64,000 nucleotides of DNA from Sphingobacterium cellulitidis (GCA_002245855.1 NOUX01000004.1:248001-312000), one strand, 5' to 3'. Shown: positions 1 to 7,834, counted from the stretch's first letter. The notes: generated by a model from the sequence alone, not told the origin. Program-made: numbers and translations.

Positions 1-546
1 TTTCAACCATTTCTAGACCTTCGTTATTCACAATCTATTATAATCAACTCATCCATTTTTAGAACCCTTCTGTTGGATTAATCTATTTCACCCATTTCCA
101 GACCTCCGTACTACACACTCATCTCAATCATCTCCTCCCTTTCAATTTCCCATTGCCCTATACCCTCAATTCTACATTTACTCACCCTTACATCAGCCCA
201 AACTATACCTTTCGCCTCACTTTCTTCTGAGTTTCTTCGGACCTTGTTCGAAATTTTTCGAACAAGGTCAGGAAAAAGTCCCCAGAAGGTCCGAAGGAGG
301 TCCGGAGAAGGTCCTAATTTGAACCAAATTTCTGCCGATTATGGATAAAATAAGAGCCGTAAAAATGAATGGAAACAAAAAATCGCACCTTAACCTCTGA
401 TGTCCTCTGGAAACAATAGATGATAAAGCAGAATTAAAATGAATTTTAGACGGAGAAAAAAAGATTGTTAGCTGGAAATAATTAATGAAGAGGAGGGAGT
501 TCTTGAGTTATCAATGCAAAAACAGTCGATTATAGCCCTTCTAAGC
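1..546. other. Intergenic region without a gene, repeat-bearing
   Basis: No convincing reading frame is present; the short frame starting at 514 is the complement of prmC. The stretch is C-rich on the + strand and holds a degenerate direct repeat (2-35 and 87-120, 27 of 34 bases alike) and a GGTCC-type repeat element at 235-314, described separately. It lies downstream of prmC, so it may contain that gene's 3' end signals, but I see no classic hairpin plus T-run there. Confidence 0.6.
235..314. repeat. GGTCC-rich intergenic repeat element with perfect inverted repeat
   Basis: Two parts are visible. First, a perfect 14-bp inverted repeat (arms 240-253 and 256-269, loop of 2) built on the core GACCTTGTTCGAAA. 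Second, GGTCC occurs at 288, 299 and 310, an exact 11-bp period with the unit close to GAAGGTCCGGA. The sequence CTTCGGACC at 235 is the inverse of the later units, so the whole element could fold on itself. It looks like a dispersed intergenic repeat, but copy number cannot be judged from one window. Confidence 0.6.
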
Positions 547-1401
547 TTAGAATTTAGCTTTTATCATCCTTGGGACTGCATTGATGTCATTGATGATGTC
601 TACGGTCTTAAAACCTTTTTTGATCAGCAGGTTTTTGGTTTCTTGGGAAAGGTATTGATTGATTTCAAAATAGAGGGTTCCATCTTTTTTGAGATGTTGC
701 AAGGCGAACGATGAAATATAGTCGTAAAATAGGAGTGGGGCAGAATCCTCGACGAACAAGGCAGTATGCGGTTCAAATTGCAGCACATTGCGGTGCATTT
801 CATATTTCTCTTCTTGGGTGATATAAGGCGGGTTGCTGACAATGATGTCGTATTGTTCAGCGTCGAATACGAGGTTCCATTCCAAAATATCCAAGCAACG
901 GAATTCTACAGCACATTGCATGTTTTCCGCATTGTTGCGGGCAATTTGAATAGCTTCAGCAGAAATGTCGACTGCAGTTACCTCAGCTTGATTAAGGTGT
1001 TTAGCCAGACTAATGGCAATACAGCCAGTACCCGTTCCAATATCGATAACTTCTAAGTTAGATGTGTTGCTATGGTCTTGTATGATTAAATCAACCAATT
1101 CTTCCGTTTCAGGCCTTGGAATCAGGGTGTCTTCAGAAACAATAAATTCCATTCCGTAGAAGGGCGCTTTTTGGAGAATATGTTGAATTGGGCGACCAGT
1201 TTTGAGCTGGGATAAAATAGCTTGGAAATCCTGCACTTGTTCAGTAGAAGGATTTTCCTGCAGTTTAAGACTGATTTGAAGTTTGGAATAGCCGAGGATA
1301 TGTTCTGTAGAAATCTGAAAAATGCTGCGGATTTCATCTTGATCATAGATTGAAGCCAAATCTGCTAGAAATTGTTGTCTTAAGCTGCCCAGAGTTTCCA
1401 T
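547..1401 (-). CDS. prmC: Release factor glutamine methyltransferase PrmC (HemK)
   Basis: SAM-dependent N5-methylation of the GGQ glutamine of peptide chain release factors, in the cytoplasm. From the chosen start the protein has 284 residues, the usual family length. It shows an N-terminal helical domain, IPRPETE at about 94-100, the SAM-binding motif IGTGTGCIA at about 121-129 and the hallmark NPPY at 190-193. The open frame extends 26 codons upstream to 1479, but that extension is unlike the family. A TAnnTTTG box ends 4 nt before the ATG at 1401, which supports the internal start. It is divergent from ribD. Confidence 0.93.
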   Translation of the reverse strand: METLGSLRQQFLADLASIYDQDEIRSIFQISTEHILGYSKLQISLKLQENPSTEQVQDFQAILSQLKTGRPIQHILQKAPFYGMEFIVSEDTLIPRPETEELVDLIIQDHSNTSNLEVIDIGTGTGCIAISLAKHLNQAEVTAVDISAEAIQIARNNAENMQCAVEFRCLDILEWNLVFDAEQYDIIVSNPPYITQEEKYEMHRNVLQFEPHTALFVEDSAPLLFYDYISSFALQHLKKDGTLYFEINQYLSQETKNLLIKKGFKTVDIINDINAVPRMIKAKF

Positions 1402-1405
1402 GTAG

Positions 1406-1413
1406 CAAAGGTA
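1406..1413 (-). promoter_or_regulatory. Promoter -7 box of prmC (TACCTTTG)
   Basis: On the minus strand TACCTTTG matches the Bacteroidota -7 consensus TAnnTTTG and is followed by CTAC and then ATG. With a gap of only 4 nt the transcript would begin at or next to the start codon. No good -33 TTG element is visible. Confidence 0.5.
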
Positions 1414-1511
1414 GCGAAAAAAATGCGTGGAGTAATTTTGAAAACGGCATTGCAGGCGGAGCGATTTTATTGTTGTCATGAAAGGGCAATCCCAATAATC
1501 AAACTAATCCC

Positions 1512-1519
1512 TATCTTTG
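1512..1519 (+). promoter_or_regulatory. Promoter -7 box of ribD (TATCTTTG)
   Basis: TATCTTTG fits TAnnTTTG and ends 4 nt before the ribD ATG at 1524, the same spacing as at prmC across the divergent gap. This predicts a leaderless or nearly leaderless mRNA. No clear -33 element is seen. Confidence 0.5.
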
Positions 1520-1523
1520 AAAC

Positions 1524-2570
1524 ATGCATGAGCGTTATATGAAACGATGTTTGGAATTGGCTGTTTTAGGAGCAGGCAAGACCAGTCCGAATCCGATGGT
1601 CGGTTCGGTCATTGTCTGGAATGATGAGATTATTGGAGAAGGGTATACATCGCCTTATGGAGGGCCTCATGCAGAAGTGAACGCTGTTCAATCCGTTATT
1701 GCCAAATATGGAGAGGAGCATGCGAGGCAGATGTTTTCAGAAAGTACCATCTATGTCAGCTTGGAGCCATGTGCACATTTTGGGAAAACTCCGCCATGCG
1801 CAGATATGATTGTTGCGATGGGTTTCAAGAAGGCCGTAATAGCATGTTTGGATCCATTTGCCAAAGTAAATGGCTTAGGCTTGCAGAAATTGCAGGAGGG
1901 AGGAGTAAGTACTGAAGTAGGGCTGCTGGAAGAAGAAGCGAAATGGGTAAATCGTAGGTTTTTTACCAAGCTAAAGGAGTTTAGGCCCTATGTTATATTA
2001 AAATGGGCGGAGACTTCGGATGGTTATTTTGCACCAGTTGAAGGACAGCGCTGGATCAGTAATCAGGCGAGCAAGCAATTGGTTCATAAATGGCGTTCAG
2101 AAGAGGATGCCATCTTGGTTGGGAAGCGCACAGCGGAAATTGATAATCCCAGTTTGACGGTTAGGGAATGGGAAGGCAAGAATCCAAAGCGGGTCTTGAT
2201 TGATAAACAATTGGAGCTGTCGGATAATTTGGCAATTTATGATGATTCAGCGGAGACCATTATTTTTAATGCGCTGAAAACAGATTGGCAGGGAAATCAG
2301 AAATATATAGAATTGGAGAATTTTGATCTCTATTTGCCACAGCAAATATTATATCAATTATACCTGATGGATATTCAGTCGATCATAATTGAAGGTGGGA
2401 AGAAGACCTTGGATTTGTTTATTCAGGCAGGTTTATGGGATGAAGCCCGGGTTTTTGTGGGCAAGGAAGAATGGGCGGAAGGAATGAAGGCGCCTCAACT
2501 TGTAGGGAAATTAAAAGAAAGCACCTTGACCGGTTCTGATCGATTGAATATTTATATCCCCAATACTTAA
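1524..2570 (+). CDS. ribD: Bifunctional riboflavin biosynthesis deaminase/reductase RibD
   Basis: Second and third steps of riboflavin synthesis: deamination of the pyrimidinone from GTP, then reduction of the ribosyl side chain with NADPH. The N-terminal half is a zinc cytidine-deaminase fold with HAE at 49-51 and the PCAH...PPC motif (zinc ligands H49, C83, C92). The C-terminal half from about residue 150 is the RibD_C reductase, with the conserved DAILVGKRTAEIDNPSLTVR-type stretch and EGG near 292. At 348 residues it has the usual length. No other rib genes lie nearby, so the pathway is dispersed here. Confidence 0.95.
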   Translation: MHERYMKRCLELAVLGAGKTSPNPMVGSVIVWNDEIIGEGYTSPYGGPHAEVNAVQSVIAKYGEEHARQMFSESTIYVSLEPCAHFGKTPPCADMIVAMGFKKAVIACLDPFAKVNGLGLQKLQEGGVSTEVGLLEEEAKWVNRRFFTKLKEFRPYVILKWAETSDGYFAPVEGQRWISNQASKQLVHKWRSEEDAILVGKRTAEIDNPSLTVREWEGKNPKRVLIDKQLELSDNLAIYDDSAETIIFNALKTDWQGNQKYIELENFDLYLPQQILYQLYLMDIQSIIIEGGKKTLDLFIQAGLWDEARVFVGKEEWAEGMKAPQLVGKLKESTLTGSDRLNIYIPNT

Positions 2571-2612
2571 GAAATAGCAAAAAGTATTCTTTAGCTAACT
2601 ACAGGCATGTTG

Positions 2613-2628
2613 GAACATCATGATGTTC
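2613..2628. repeat. 16-bp perfect palindrome downstream of ribD
   Basis: GAACATCATGATGTTC is a perfect palindrome between ribD and the DUF2851 gene. It lacks a following T-run, so it is more likely a protein-binding site or a weak hairpin than an intrinsic terminator. It sits about 75 bp before the next start codon. Confidence 0.4.
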
Positions 2629-2702
2629 AGACATAATGACTTCTAAATATTATCAATAGGTTAAATATGGTAATTGCAGGTTAAATATATTTATATTTAA
2701 TC

Positions 2703-3989
2703 ATGCGAATAGCTGAGCATATATTACATTTTATTTGGCGTTTTCGGTTGTTTAAGACATTGGATCTCAGTGGCAAGAATGGCGAGACGATTGAGGTTTT
2801 ACATCCGGGGAACTACAATACCGATTCTGGGCCGGACTTTTTACATGCACATTTACGAATCAATAATCAGGAATGGCACGGACATATTGAGATCCATGTG
2901 GATTCCGGCGATTGGAATTTGCATAGGCATCATATGGACAAAGCTTATAATGCGGTTATTTTGCATGTGCTCTGGGAGTGGAAACAGGATTGTTTTTCAG
3001 AAGATGGGATCAAATTGCCTTGTTTGGAGTTGAAGGATAGGGTAGATGCGGAACTTCTGGAGAATATCGATCAGTTGTTACAAAATAATCATTGGTTGCC
3101 TTGTAGTTATGGTCTAACGGAGGTTCCGGAATTCCAAAAGCTGCAGGTGTTGAATAGAATGGGGGTGGAAAGATTGGAGCATCGATACAAAATTGTGGTA
3201 TTGATGTTGAAATCCTATCGTGGCGATTGGGAGCGGGTATGCTTGGGTTTAATGGCTGCTGCATTTGGTGTCAAGGTGAATAAACAGTCATTTTTGGATC
3301 TGAGCCAGATATTATCCCTCAAGCTGATGCAAAAGTTTAAGAATAATGGAGATAGCATACAAGCCTTGTTTTTTGGTCAGGCAGGTTTCCTGAAGGTTTA
3401 TAAGGGGGATGATGCTTATATTCTATGTTTGAAGGAACGCTATGATTTTATGAAATCAAGTCATAAGTTGAATGAACTGTCAGCTTTTCAATGGAAGTTC
3501 ATGCGTATGCGGCCCTATAATTTTCCGACCTTAAAACTGGCACAAATGGCTGGGATGTACACTTTGTTCAGTTCCTGGTTTTCCCTGATCACTTCGGCAT
3601 TAAATCTTGAGGAATTGCGGGGATATTGTTCAGAAGTGAATATTCCGGTCTTTTGGAAGACGCATTTTCATTTGGAAAAAGAATCGGTGAATCATAATTG
3701 TGGGATTTCGGATCAATTCTTCCATCTGCTGGCGATCAACTGTTTTATCCCCTTGTTATTTTCTTATGGCCGTTATATTGGTAACCAAAGCTATATGGAT
3801 CGGGCCGTGAATTGGCTGGAGGGATTAAAGCCTGAAGTTAATTCGGTTTGTAAACGCTATACGACACATGGCATGTCCTTATACAATGCATTGGAAACCC
3901 AAGCCGTGTTACATTTGCGGTCTGCCTATTGTAATTCCAAGCGTTGCTTGGAATGTGGTATTGGCTTATCTATCGTAAAGAGGAGTTAA
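2703..3989 (+). CDS. DUF2851 family protein
   Basis: A 428-residue protein recognised as DUF2851, a family frequent in Bacteroidota and of unknown function. Visible hallmarks are the N-terminal segment ending in LHPGNYNTDSGPDF, the GHIEIHVDSGDW motif and paired histidines (HRHHMDKAYNAVILHV) that could bind a metal, and a C-terminal cysteine pair (CNSKRCLEC). There is no signal peptide or membrane segment. Its stop codon overlaps that of the convergent ankyrin gene within a shared TTAA. Confidence 0.85.
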   Translation: MRIAEHILHFIWRFRLFKTLDLSGKNGETIEVLHPGNYNTDSGPDFLHAHLRINNQEWHGHIEIHVDSGDWNLHRHHMDKAYNAVILHVLWEWKQDCFSEDGIKLPCLELKDRVDAELLENIDQLLQNNHWLPCSYGLTEVPEFQKLQVLNRMGVERLEHRYKIVVLMLKSYRGDWERVCLGLMAAAFGVKVNKQSFLDLSQILSLKLMQKFKNNGDSIQALFFGQAGFLKVYKGDDAYILCLKERYDFMKSSHKLNELSAFQWKFMRMRPYNFPTLKLAQMAGMYTLFSSWFSLITSALNLEELRGYCSEVNIPVFWKTHFHLEKESVNHNCGISDQFFHLLAINCFIPLLFSYGRYIGNQSYMDRAVNWLEGLKPEVNSVCKRYTTHGMSLYNALETQAVLHLRSAYCNSKRCLECGIGLSIVKRS

Positions 3990-4636
3990 GCTTTCAGGAT
4001 TTCTGCGATTTCGAGGAATCCTTTTTGAGCTGCCAAGTCTGAAGCTGTCTGTCCGAGTTCATTCTTTTGGGCGATATTGGCTCCATGTTCCAATAATACA
4101 ATGATCAAATCGATATTACCTTCTTGTGCAGCGAGGTGCAGAGGACTGATTCGGGAGGATTGCAAAACATTGACTTCAGCACCGGCTTCAATCAACATTT
4201 TGGCGATATTATTTTGATTGTTACTCAATGCGGAATGCAATGGGAACACCTGATAGCCGTTTTGGGATGATGAATTAGGGTTTGCACGGTTGCGAAGGAG
4301 GATTCTTACGATATCTTCCTTTCCAAAATGTGCTGCGATCCCCAGTGGGTAGAATCCATGGGATGATAATTCATTGATGACATCCGGTTTTTGATCGACC
4401 ATAAACTGCACCTGTTCGGTCAGGCCGGCGGCGCAGGCTTCATGGATGGTAATGGATTTAATATATTTTAGGATGACCTGAACGATCTGTGTTTTTTGAT
4501 AATAGCAGGCCAATAGGAGGGCTGAAATATCATGGCTGGTATTTTCCTTGATAAGTTCAGGGTTTTGGCTAAGTAATAAATCTAAATCTTGGTAGTTTCC
4601 GGTTTCTATATATTCTTCCAGTACTGTCAAACTCAT
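3986..4636 (-). CDS. Ankyrin repeat protein
   Basis: A 216-residue cytoplasmic protein built of about five to six ankyrin repeats. Clear units include GFYPLGIAAHFGKEDIVRIL, the PLHSALSNNQNNIAKMLIEAG region and SPLHLAAQEGNIDLIIVLL. No catalytic domain or signal peptide is visible, so a protein-binding role is inferred from the fold alone. It overlaps the convergent DUF2851 gene by 4 bp. A promoter box was not found directly upstream. Confidence 0.85.
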   Translation of the reverse strand: MSLTVLEEYIETGNYQDLDLLLSQNPELIKENTSHDISALLLACYYQKTQIVQVILKYIKSITIHEACAAGLTEQVQFMVDQKPDVINELSSHGFYPLGIAAHFGKEDIVRILLRNRANPNSSSQNGYQVFPLHSALSNNQNNIAKMLIEAGAEVNVLQSSRISPLHLAAQEGNIDLIIVLLEHGANIAQKNELGQTASDLAAQKGFLEIAEILKA

Positions 4637-4853
4637 AATCCTAATTTTTCGTTACGAAATAAACAAAAAAAAGTTAAATTAAAGTTACTAATAGCCTAAA
4701 TTTCTTTGTTTTCTTATAAAAATTTTTCCAATAATAAATGTAATCTATACAATTTTTTTTGTTCGGTTACGAACACTATTTAATTTTTGTAGCTAGTTGT
4801 CTACAAAATAGGAATTGTAGCAGGTAGTCTTATAACTTTTCTGATGATTTTTT

Positions 4854-4861
4854 TACTTTTG
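4854..4861 (+). promoter_or_regulatory. Candidate -7 box (TACTTTTG) of a small RNA
   Basis: TACTTTTG matches TAnnTTTG. It lies just before two hairpins, the second of which is an intrinsic terminator. No TTG sits at the expected 19-21 bp upstream, so the promoter call is moderate. Confidence 0.45.
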
Positions 4862-4863
4862 TA

Positions 4864-4936
4864 ATGCCCTCCCCAAGGGCATGTTTTTCATAGGTAGATG
4901 TAGGGTCGAATTAATCTAATTCGACCCTTTTTTTCT
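4864..4936 (+). ncRNA. Candidate small RNA with two hairpins and a terminator
   Basis: A unit of about 73 nt. The first hairpin has arms ATGCCCT (4864-4870) and AGGGCAT (4876-4882) around CCCCA. A 20-nt single-stranded linker follows, then a perfect 10-bp stem (4903-4912 with 4918-4927) and T7. A TAnnTTTG box lies immediately upstream. A 9-codon frame from the ATG at 4864 to TAG at 4893 is also possible, so a leader peptide is an alternative. ubiX has its own promoter box further downstream, which argues for an independent transcript. I do not recognise a known RNA family. Confidence 0.5.
4903..4936 (+). terminator. Intrinsic terminator
   Basis: A perfect 10-bp stem, GGGTCGAATT with AATTCGACCC, around a 5-nt loop, followed by seven T residues. 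There is no coding gene upstream on this strand for it to terminate, which points to a short transcript starting near 4864. Confidence 0.8.
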
Positions 4937-5048
4937 TAGTTCTTCAGATTTAATTTCTAATTGGTAATTTTTTGACTTCAGGGTATTTGTTTAAACATCT
5001 AAAAATCATTGGAAAAACCCTGTTTTAGGTAGTCTGCGGGAAGTTTTA

Positions 5049-5056
5049 TATGTTTG
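5049..5056 (+). promoter_or_regulatory. Promoter -7 box of ubiX (TATGTTTG)
   Basis: TATGTTTG ends 4 nt before the ubiX ATG at 5061, exactly as at prmC and ribD. It again predicts a transcript starting at or next to the initiation codon. Confidence 0.5.
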
Positions 5057-5060
5057 TAAC

Positions 5061-5627
5061 ATGAGGAAGAAAAAAATCGTTGTAGCCATCACTGGCGCGT
5101 CCGGATCCATCTATGCGAAGGTGTTAATGGATAAGCTTCAGCAGCTTTCCGATCAGATTGAGGCGGTAGGAGTCGTGATGTCCGACAATGCCAAGGATGT
5201 GTGGCGTTTTGAGCTGGATGACGATGGTTATAAGCAATATGACTTCCCCACTTACCAGAAAAATGACTTTATGGCGCCCTTTGCATCAGGTTCAGCAAAA
5301 TATGATACCATGTTTGTAGTTCCGTGTTCCATGGGGACAATGGCCAGGATCGCGCATGGGATTTCCTCGGATTTGACTACACGTGCCGCGGATGTTATCC
5401 TGAAAGAGCGTCGCAAATTGATTTTGATTACTCGGGAGACTCCTTTAAGTAGCATACATATCCAGAATATGGCGCTGATAACCCAGGCAGGTGGTATTAT
5501 TTGTCCGGCATCTCCCTCATTTTATAGTCGTCCACAAACATTTGAAGAGCTTGCAGCGACAGTGATTGATCGCGCATTAGATATTGCAGGCTTTGAACTC
5601 GACAGTTTTCGTTGGGGGAAAGAATAG
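5061..5627 (+). CDS. ubiX: UbiX-family flavin prenyltransferase
   Basis: Makes prenylated FMN, the cofactor of UbiD-type decarboxylases, from FMN and dimethylallyl phosphate. The protein has 188 residues, the usual length, and carries the N-terminal AITGASGSIYAKV flavin-binding motif, VPCSMGTMARIAHG in the middle and the LITRETPLS...MALITQAGGII segment typical of the family. No ubiD lies nearby. In Bacteroidota the partner may serve menaquinone or aromatic-acid decarboxylation; that is inference. Confidence 0.9.
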   Translation: MRKKKIVVAITGASGSIYAKVLMDKLQQLSDQIEAVGVVMSDNAKDVWRFELDDDGYKQYDFPTYQKNDFMAPFASGSAKYDTMFVVPCSMGTMARIAHGISSDLTTRAADVILKERRKLILITRETPLSSIHIQNMALITQAGGIICPASPSFYSRPQTFEELAATVIDRALDIAGFELDSFRWGKE

Positions 5628-5723
5628 CATAGACTGCCATACGCAAGCTGAAGATTGAGTAAGCAGATTCAGTGTCAAAAGAACGATTCCTAAAAATATT
5701 ATTACAGTATTCACTGAATTTTG

Positions 5724-5731
5724 TACTTTTG
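5724..5731 (+). promoter_or_regulatory. Candidate -7 box upstream of the pyrC-like gene
   Basis: TACTTTTG matches TAnnTTTG and lies 161 bp before the pyrC-like start. A 57-codon frame begins 7 nt after the box, at ATG 5739, and ends at 5912 inside the next gene. It could be a leader ORF, but its protein resembles nothing I know. Confidence 0.35.
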
Positions 5732-5892
5732 TTTTTTAATGAAACAGCTGTTAACATCTTCGAATAAGGAGTTTTTATACTTGAAGAAGGTTTTTGAAAA
5801 TGCTCATTGGAAAAGAACCTATGATTGGCTGGCTGGTTTTCACAAACTAAACAATTGCGTTCAGCACAATTTTTTGATTTTCAATTCAATTC

Positions 5893-7158
5893 ATGGCTAC
5901 AATATTAATTAATTCTGCGACTTTGGTTTCGGCAGGACACCCACTGCATATGTCTACGGTTGATGTACTTGTGAAAAATGGCAAGATTGAACAGCTTGCT
6001 AAGCAAATCAAGTCAGATGACAAGAAGATTCAGGTAATCGATGGGAAAGGCTCTTTTCTATCGGTTGGATTTTTTGACCTCAATGTAAATTTCGGGGAAC
6101 CGGGATATGAGACCAAAGAGGATATTCAGACGGGTACTGCAGCAGCAGCGGCAGGAGGATTCACAGCAGTAGCTGTACAACCCAATACCAATCCGCCTAT
6201 CCATAGTCGTTCGGAAGTAGCATTGCTCGTCAATTCGGCGAAAGGAAATCTGGTGGATGTTTATCCCGTTGGAACAGTCAGTAAAAAGCGCGAAGGCAAT
6301 GAGCTTGCCGAGCTCTATGATATGAAGATCACCGGAGCGGTAGCTTATAGTGATGGAACACATAGCATTCAGCAGGCAGGGTTGATGTCTCGGGCATTAT
6401 TATATGCCAAAGGATTTGGCGGCTTGATTATGGCCTTTCCGGAGGATGATTCCATTGCTGCAGATTCCAAAATGAATGAGGGCGAGGTCAGCACCTATTT
6501 GGGAATGAAAGGAATTCCAAATCTTGCCGAGTCCGTGATGATTTCCAGAGACCTGTTCTTAGCAGAATATAATGAGGCACCTATCCACTTCAGTACCATT
6601 TCAACAGAAGAGGCCGTAGACTTGATCAAGAAGGCAAAAAGCAAGGGTATCAAAGTATCCTGTGATGTAGCTGCGCATAACTTAGTGTTTACAGATGAGG
6701 ATGTTAAAGGTTTTGACAGCCACTATAAAGTAAGTCCGCCACTACGTACCAAGAAAGATGTAAAAGCATTGATCAAGGGTTTGAAGGATGGGGTAATTGA
6801 TGCGGTTGTTTCCCAGCACACCCCACAAGAAATTGAATTCAAACAAGTGGAGTTTCAGATTGCGAAGAATGGAATCATTGCTTCTCAGACTGTGTTACCA
6901 TTATTGTTGAAGGCAGGGTTGACAGTAGAACAAATCGTAGAGAAGTTGTCGATCAATCCTCGAAAAATCCTCGGATTGGAAGTTCCAGTGATTGAAGAAG
7001 GCGCGGAAGCAAATTTATTGTTGTTTAGTCCAACGAAAAAATGGATATTTGATAGAGACAGCAATAAATCTAAATCGGCAAACAGTCCATTATTTGGGCA
7101 AGAATTAACGGGTCAGGTTTTGGCTGTAATTAATAATAATAAATTGCACATCAATTAA
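5893..7158 (+). CDS. pyrC: Dihydroorotase-like amidohydrolase lacking catalytic residues
   Basis: A 421-residue amidohydrolase with the dihydroorotase architecture (GFTAVAVQPNTNPP, HFSTISTEEA, KVSPPLRTKKD). Several active-site positions are changed. The HxH metal motif is NVN (N64, N66 in the DLNVNFGEPG stretch), the usual metal histidine near 182 sits in MAFPEDDS, and the catalytic Asp of the SDHTP-type motif is Gln (SQHTP, Q308). H232 and H262 remain. It therefore looks like a PyrC-prime type pseudo-enzyme, which in other bacteria supports aspartate transcarbamoylase structurally. The symbol reflects family, not proven activity. A related branch without HxH is common in Bacteroidota, as I recall it. 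Confidence 0.8.
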   Translation: MATILINSATLVSAGHPLHMSTVDVLVKNGKIEQLAKQIKSDDKKIQVIDGKGSFLSVGFFDLNVNFGEPGYETKEDIQTGTAAAAAGGFTAVAVQPNTNPPIHSRSEVALLVNSAKGNLVDVYPVGTVSKKREGNELAELYDMKITGAVAYSDGTHSIQQAGLMSRALLYAKGFGGLIMAFPEDDSIAADSKMNEGEVSTYLGMKGIPNLAESVMISRDLFLAEYNEAPIHFSTISTEEAVDLIKKAKSKGIKVSCDVAAHNLVFTDEDVKGFDSHYKVSPPLRTKKDVKALIKGLKDGVIDAVVSQHTPQEIEFKQVEFQIAKNGIIASQTVLPLLLKAGLTVEQIVEKLSINPRKILGLEVPVIEEGAEANLLLFSPTKKWIFDRDSNKSKSANSPLFGQELTGQVLAVINNNKLHIN

Positions 7159-7165
7159 TTATCAT

Positions 7166-7834
7166 ATGGATACTAAAGTAAAAAAAGCTCTAGAAGCTGC
7201 TGTAAATAATTATGCTACAATCGAGCAAATTGATGGTCAATCCATTCTCCCAGGATTAGCTTCAGCCTTTGAATTAGAAGCACCATTCATGGAGAAGGTG
7301 GATGCTATGGATAGCGTTTTTGATGATAATCAACGATTTGAAGAACTTCGTGAATACGCATTTGATTTATTGATGATCAACTTCTTTGCGGAGGATGTTC
7401 AAAAACTGGAAGAGGATTATTTGGATTCCGAAGAGTGGGAGGCTATTGAAGAGGAGACATTGGATCGTGGTTCAGAGTTATTGAATATTCTATTGTACCT
7501 ACGTGAATGTGCTGACGATGATGTAGAACCATCATTGGATGACTTCTTAAAAGAGTTTTTATTGGTCGAGGAAGATGAGTTTCAGGATGAATATAGAATT
7601 TATGAGAAGGTAATTGCCAATCAGATCTTGGTGGAGAGCAATTATCCTGAGATTTCAAAAATTGCGAAGGGTCTTTCAGAAGATGATGAGTTACAGGACC
7701 TGTTTTATCCATTGGTATCCTTTTTTAATGAACAAAATCCTAATGCTGAGCAATTGGAAGCCTATGCTGATGCAGCTCCCAACAAAGCATTGGATCTTGC
7801 CCTATTGCAACTAATCATAAACTATAACTCATAA
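7166..7834 (+). CDS. Acidic conserved hypothetical protein
   Basis: A 222-residue soluble protein that I cannot assign. It is very rich in Glu and Asp, with long acidic helices around residues 75-105 and 118-150, and is predicted all-helical. It has no signal peptide or membrane segment. The gene starts 8 bp after the pyrC-like gene and 4 bp before the DUF4199 gene, so the three are probably cotranscribed. A role as an adaptor or assembly factor is only a guess from composition. Confidence 0.75.
   Translation: MDTKVKKALEAAVNNYATIEQIDGQSILPGLASAFELEAPFMEKVDAMDSVFDDNQRFEELREYAFDLLMINFFAEDVQKLEEDYLDSEEWEAIEEETLDRGSELLNILLYLRECADDDVEPSLDDFLKEFLLVEEDEFQDEYRIYEKVIANQILVESNYPEISKIAKGLSEDDELQDLFYPLVSFFNEQNPNAEQLEAYADAAPNKALDLALLQLIINYNS

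Larger units (their letters stand above)
4637..5060. other. Intergenic region holding a candidate small RNA
   Basis: This 424-bp, A+T-rich gap between the divergent ankyrin and ubiX genes has no protein gene of note. It contains a self-contained promoter, hairpin and terminator unit (4854-4936, separate entries) and the ubiX promoter box at 5049-5056. The rest (4640-4850) shows nothing I can name. Confidence 0.6.

Noticed and set aside
514..714. Plus-strand 66-codon frame
   Set aside because: Lies wholly on the complement of prmC, with no family signal.
5497..5757. Minus-strand 86-codon frame over the ubiX 3' end
   Set aside because: Overlaps ubiX on the other strand and has no recognisable domain.
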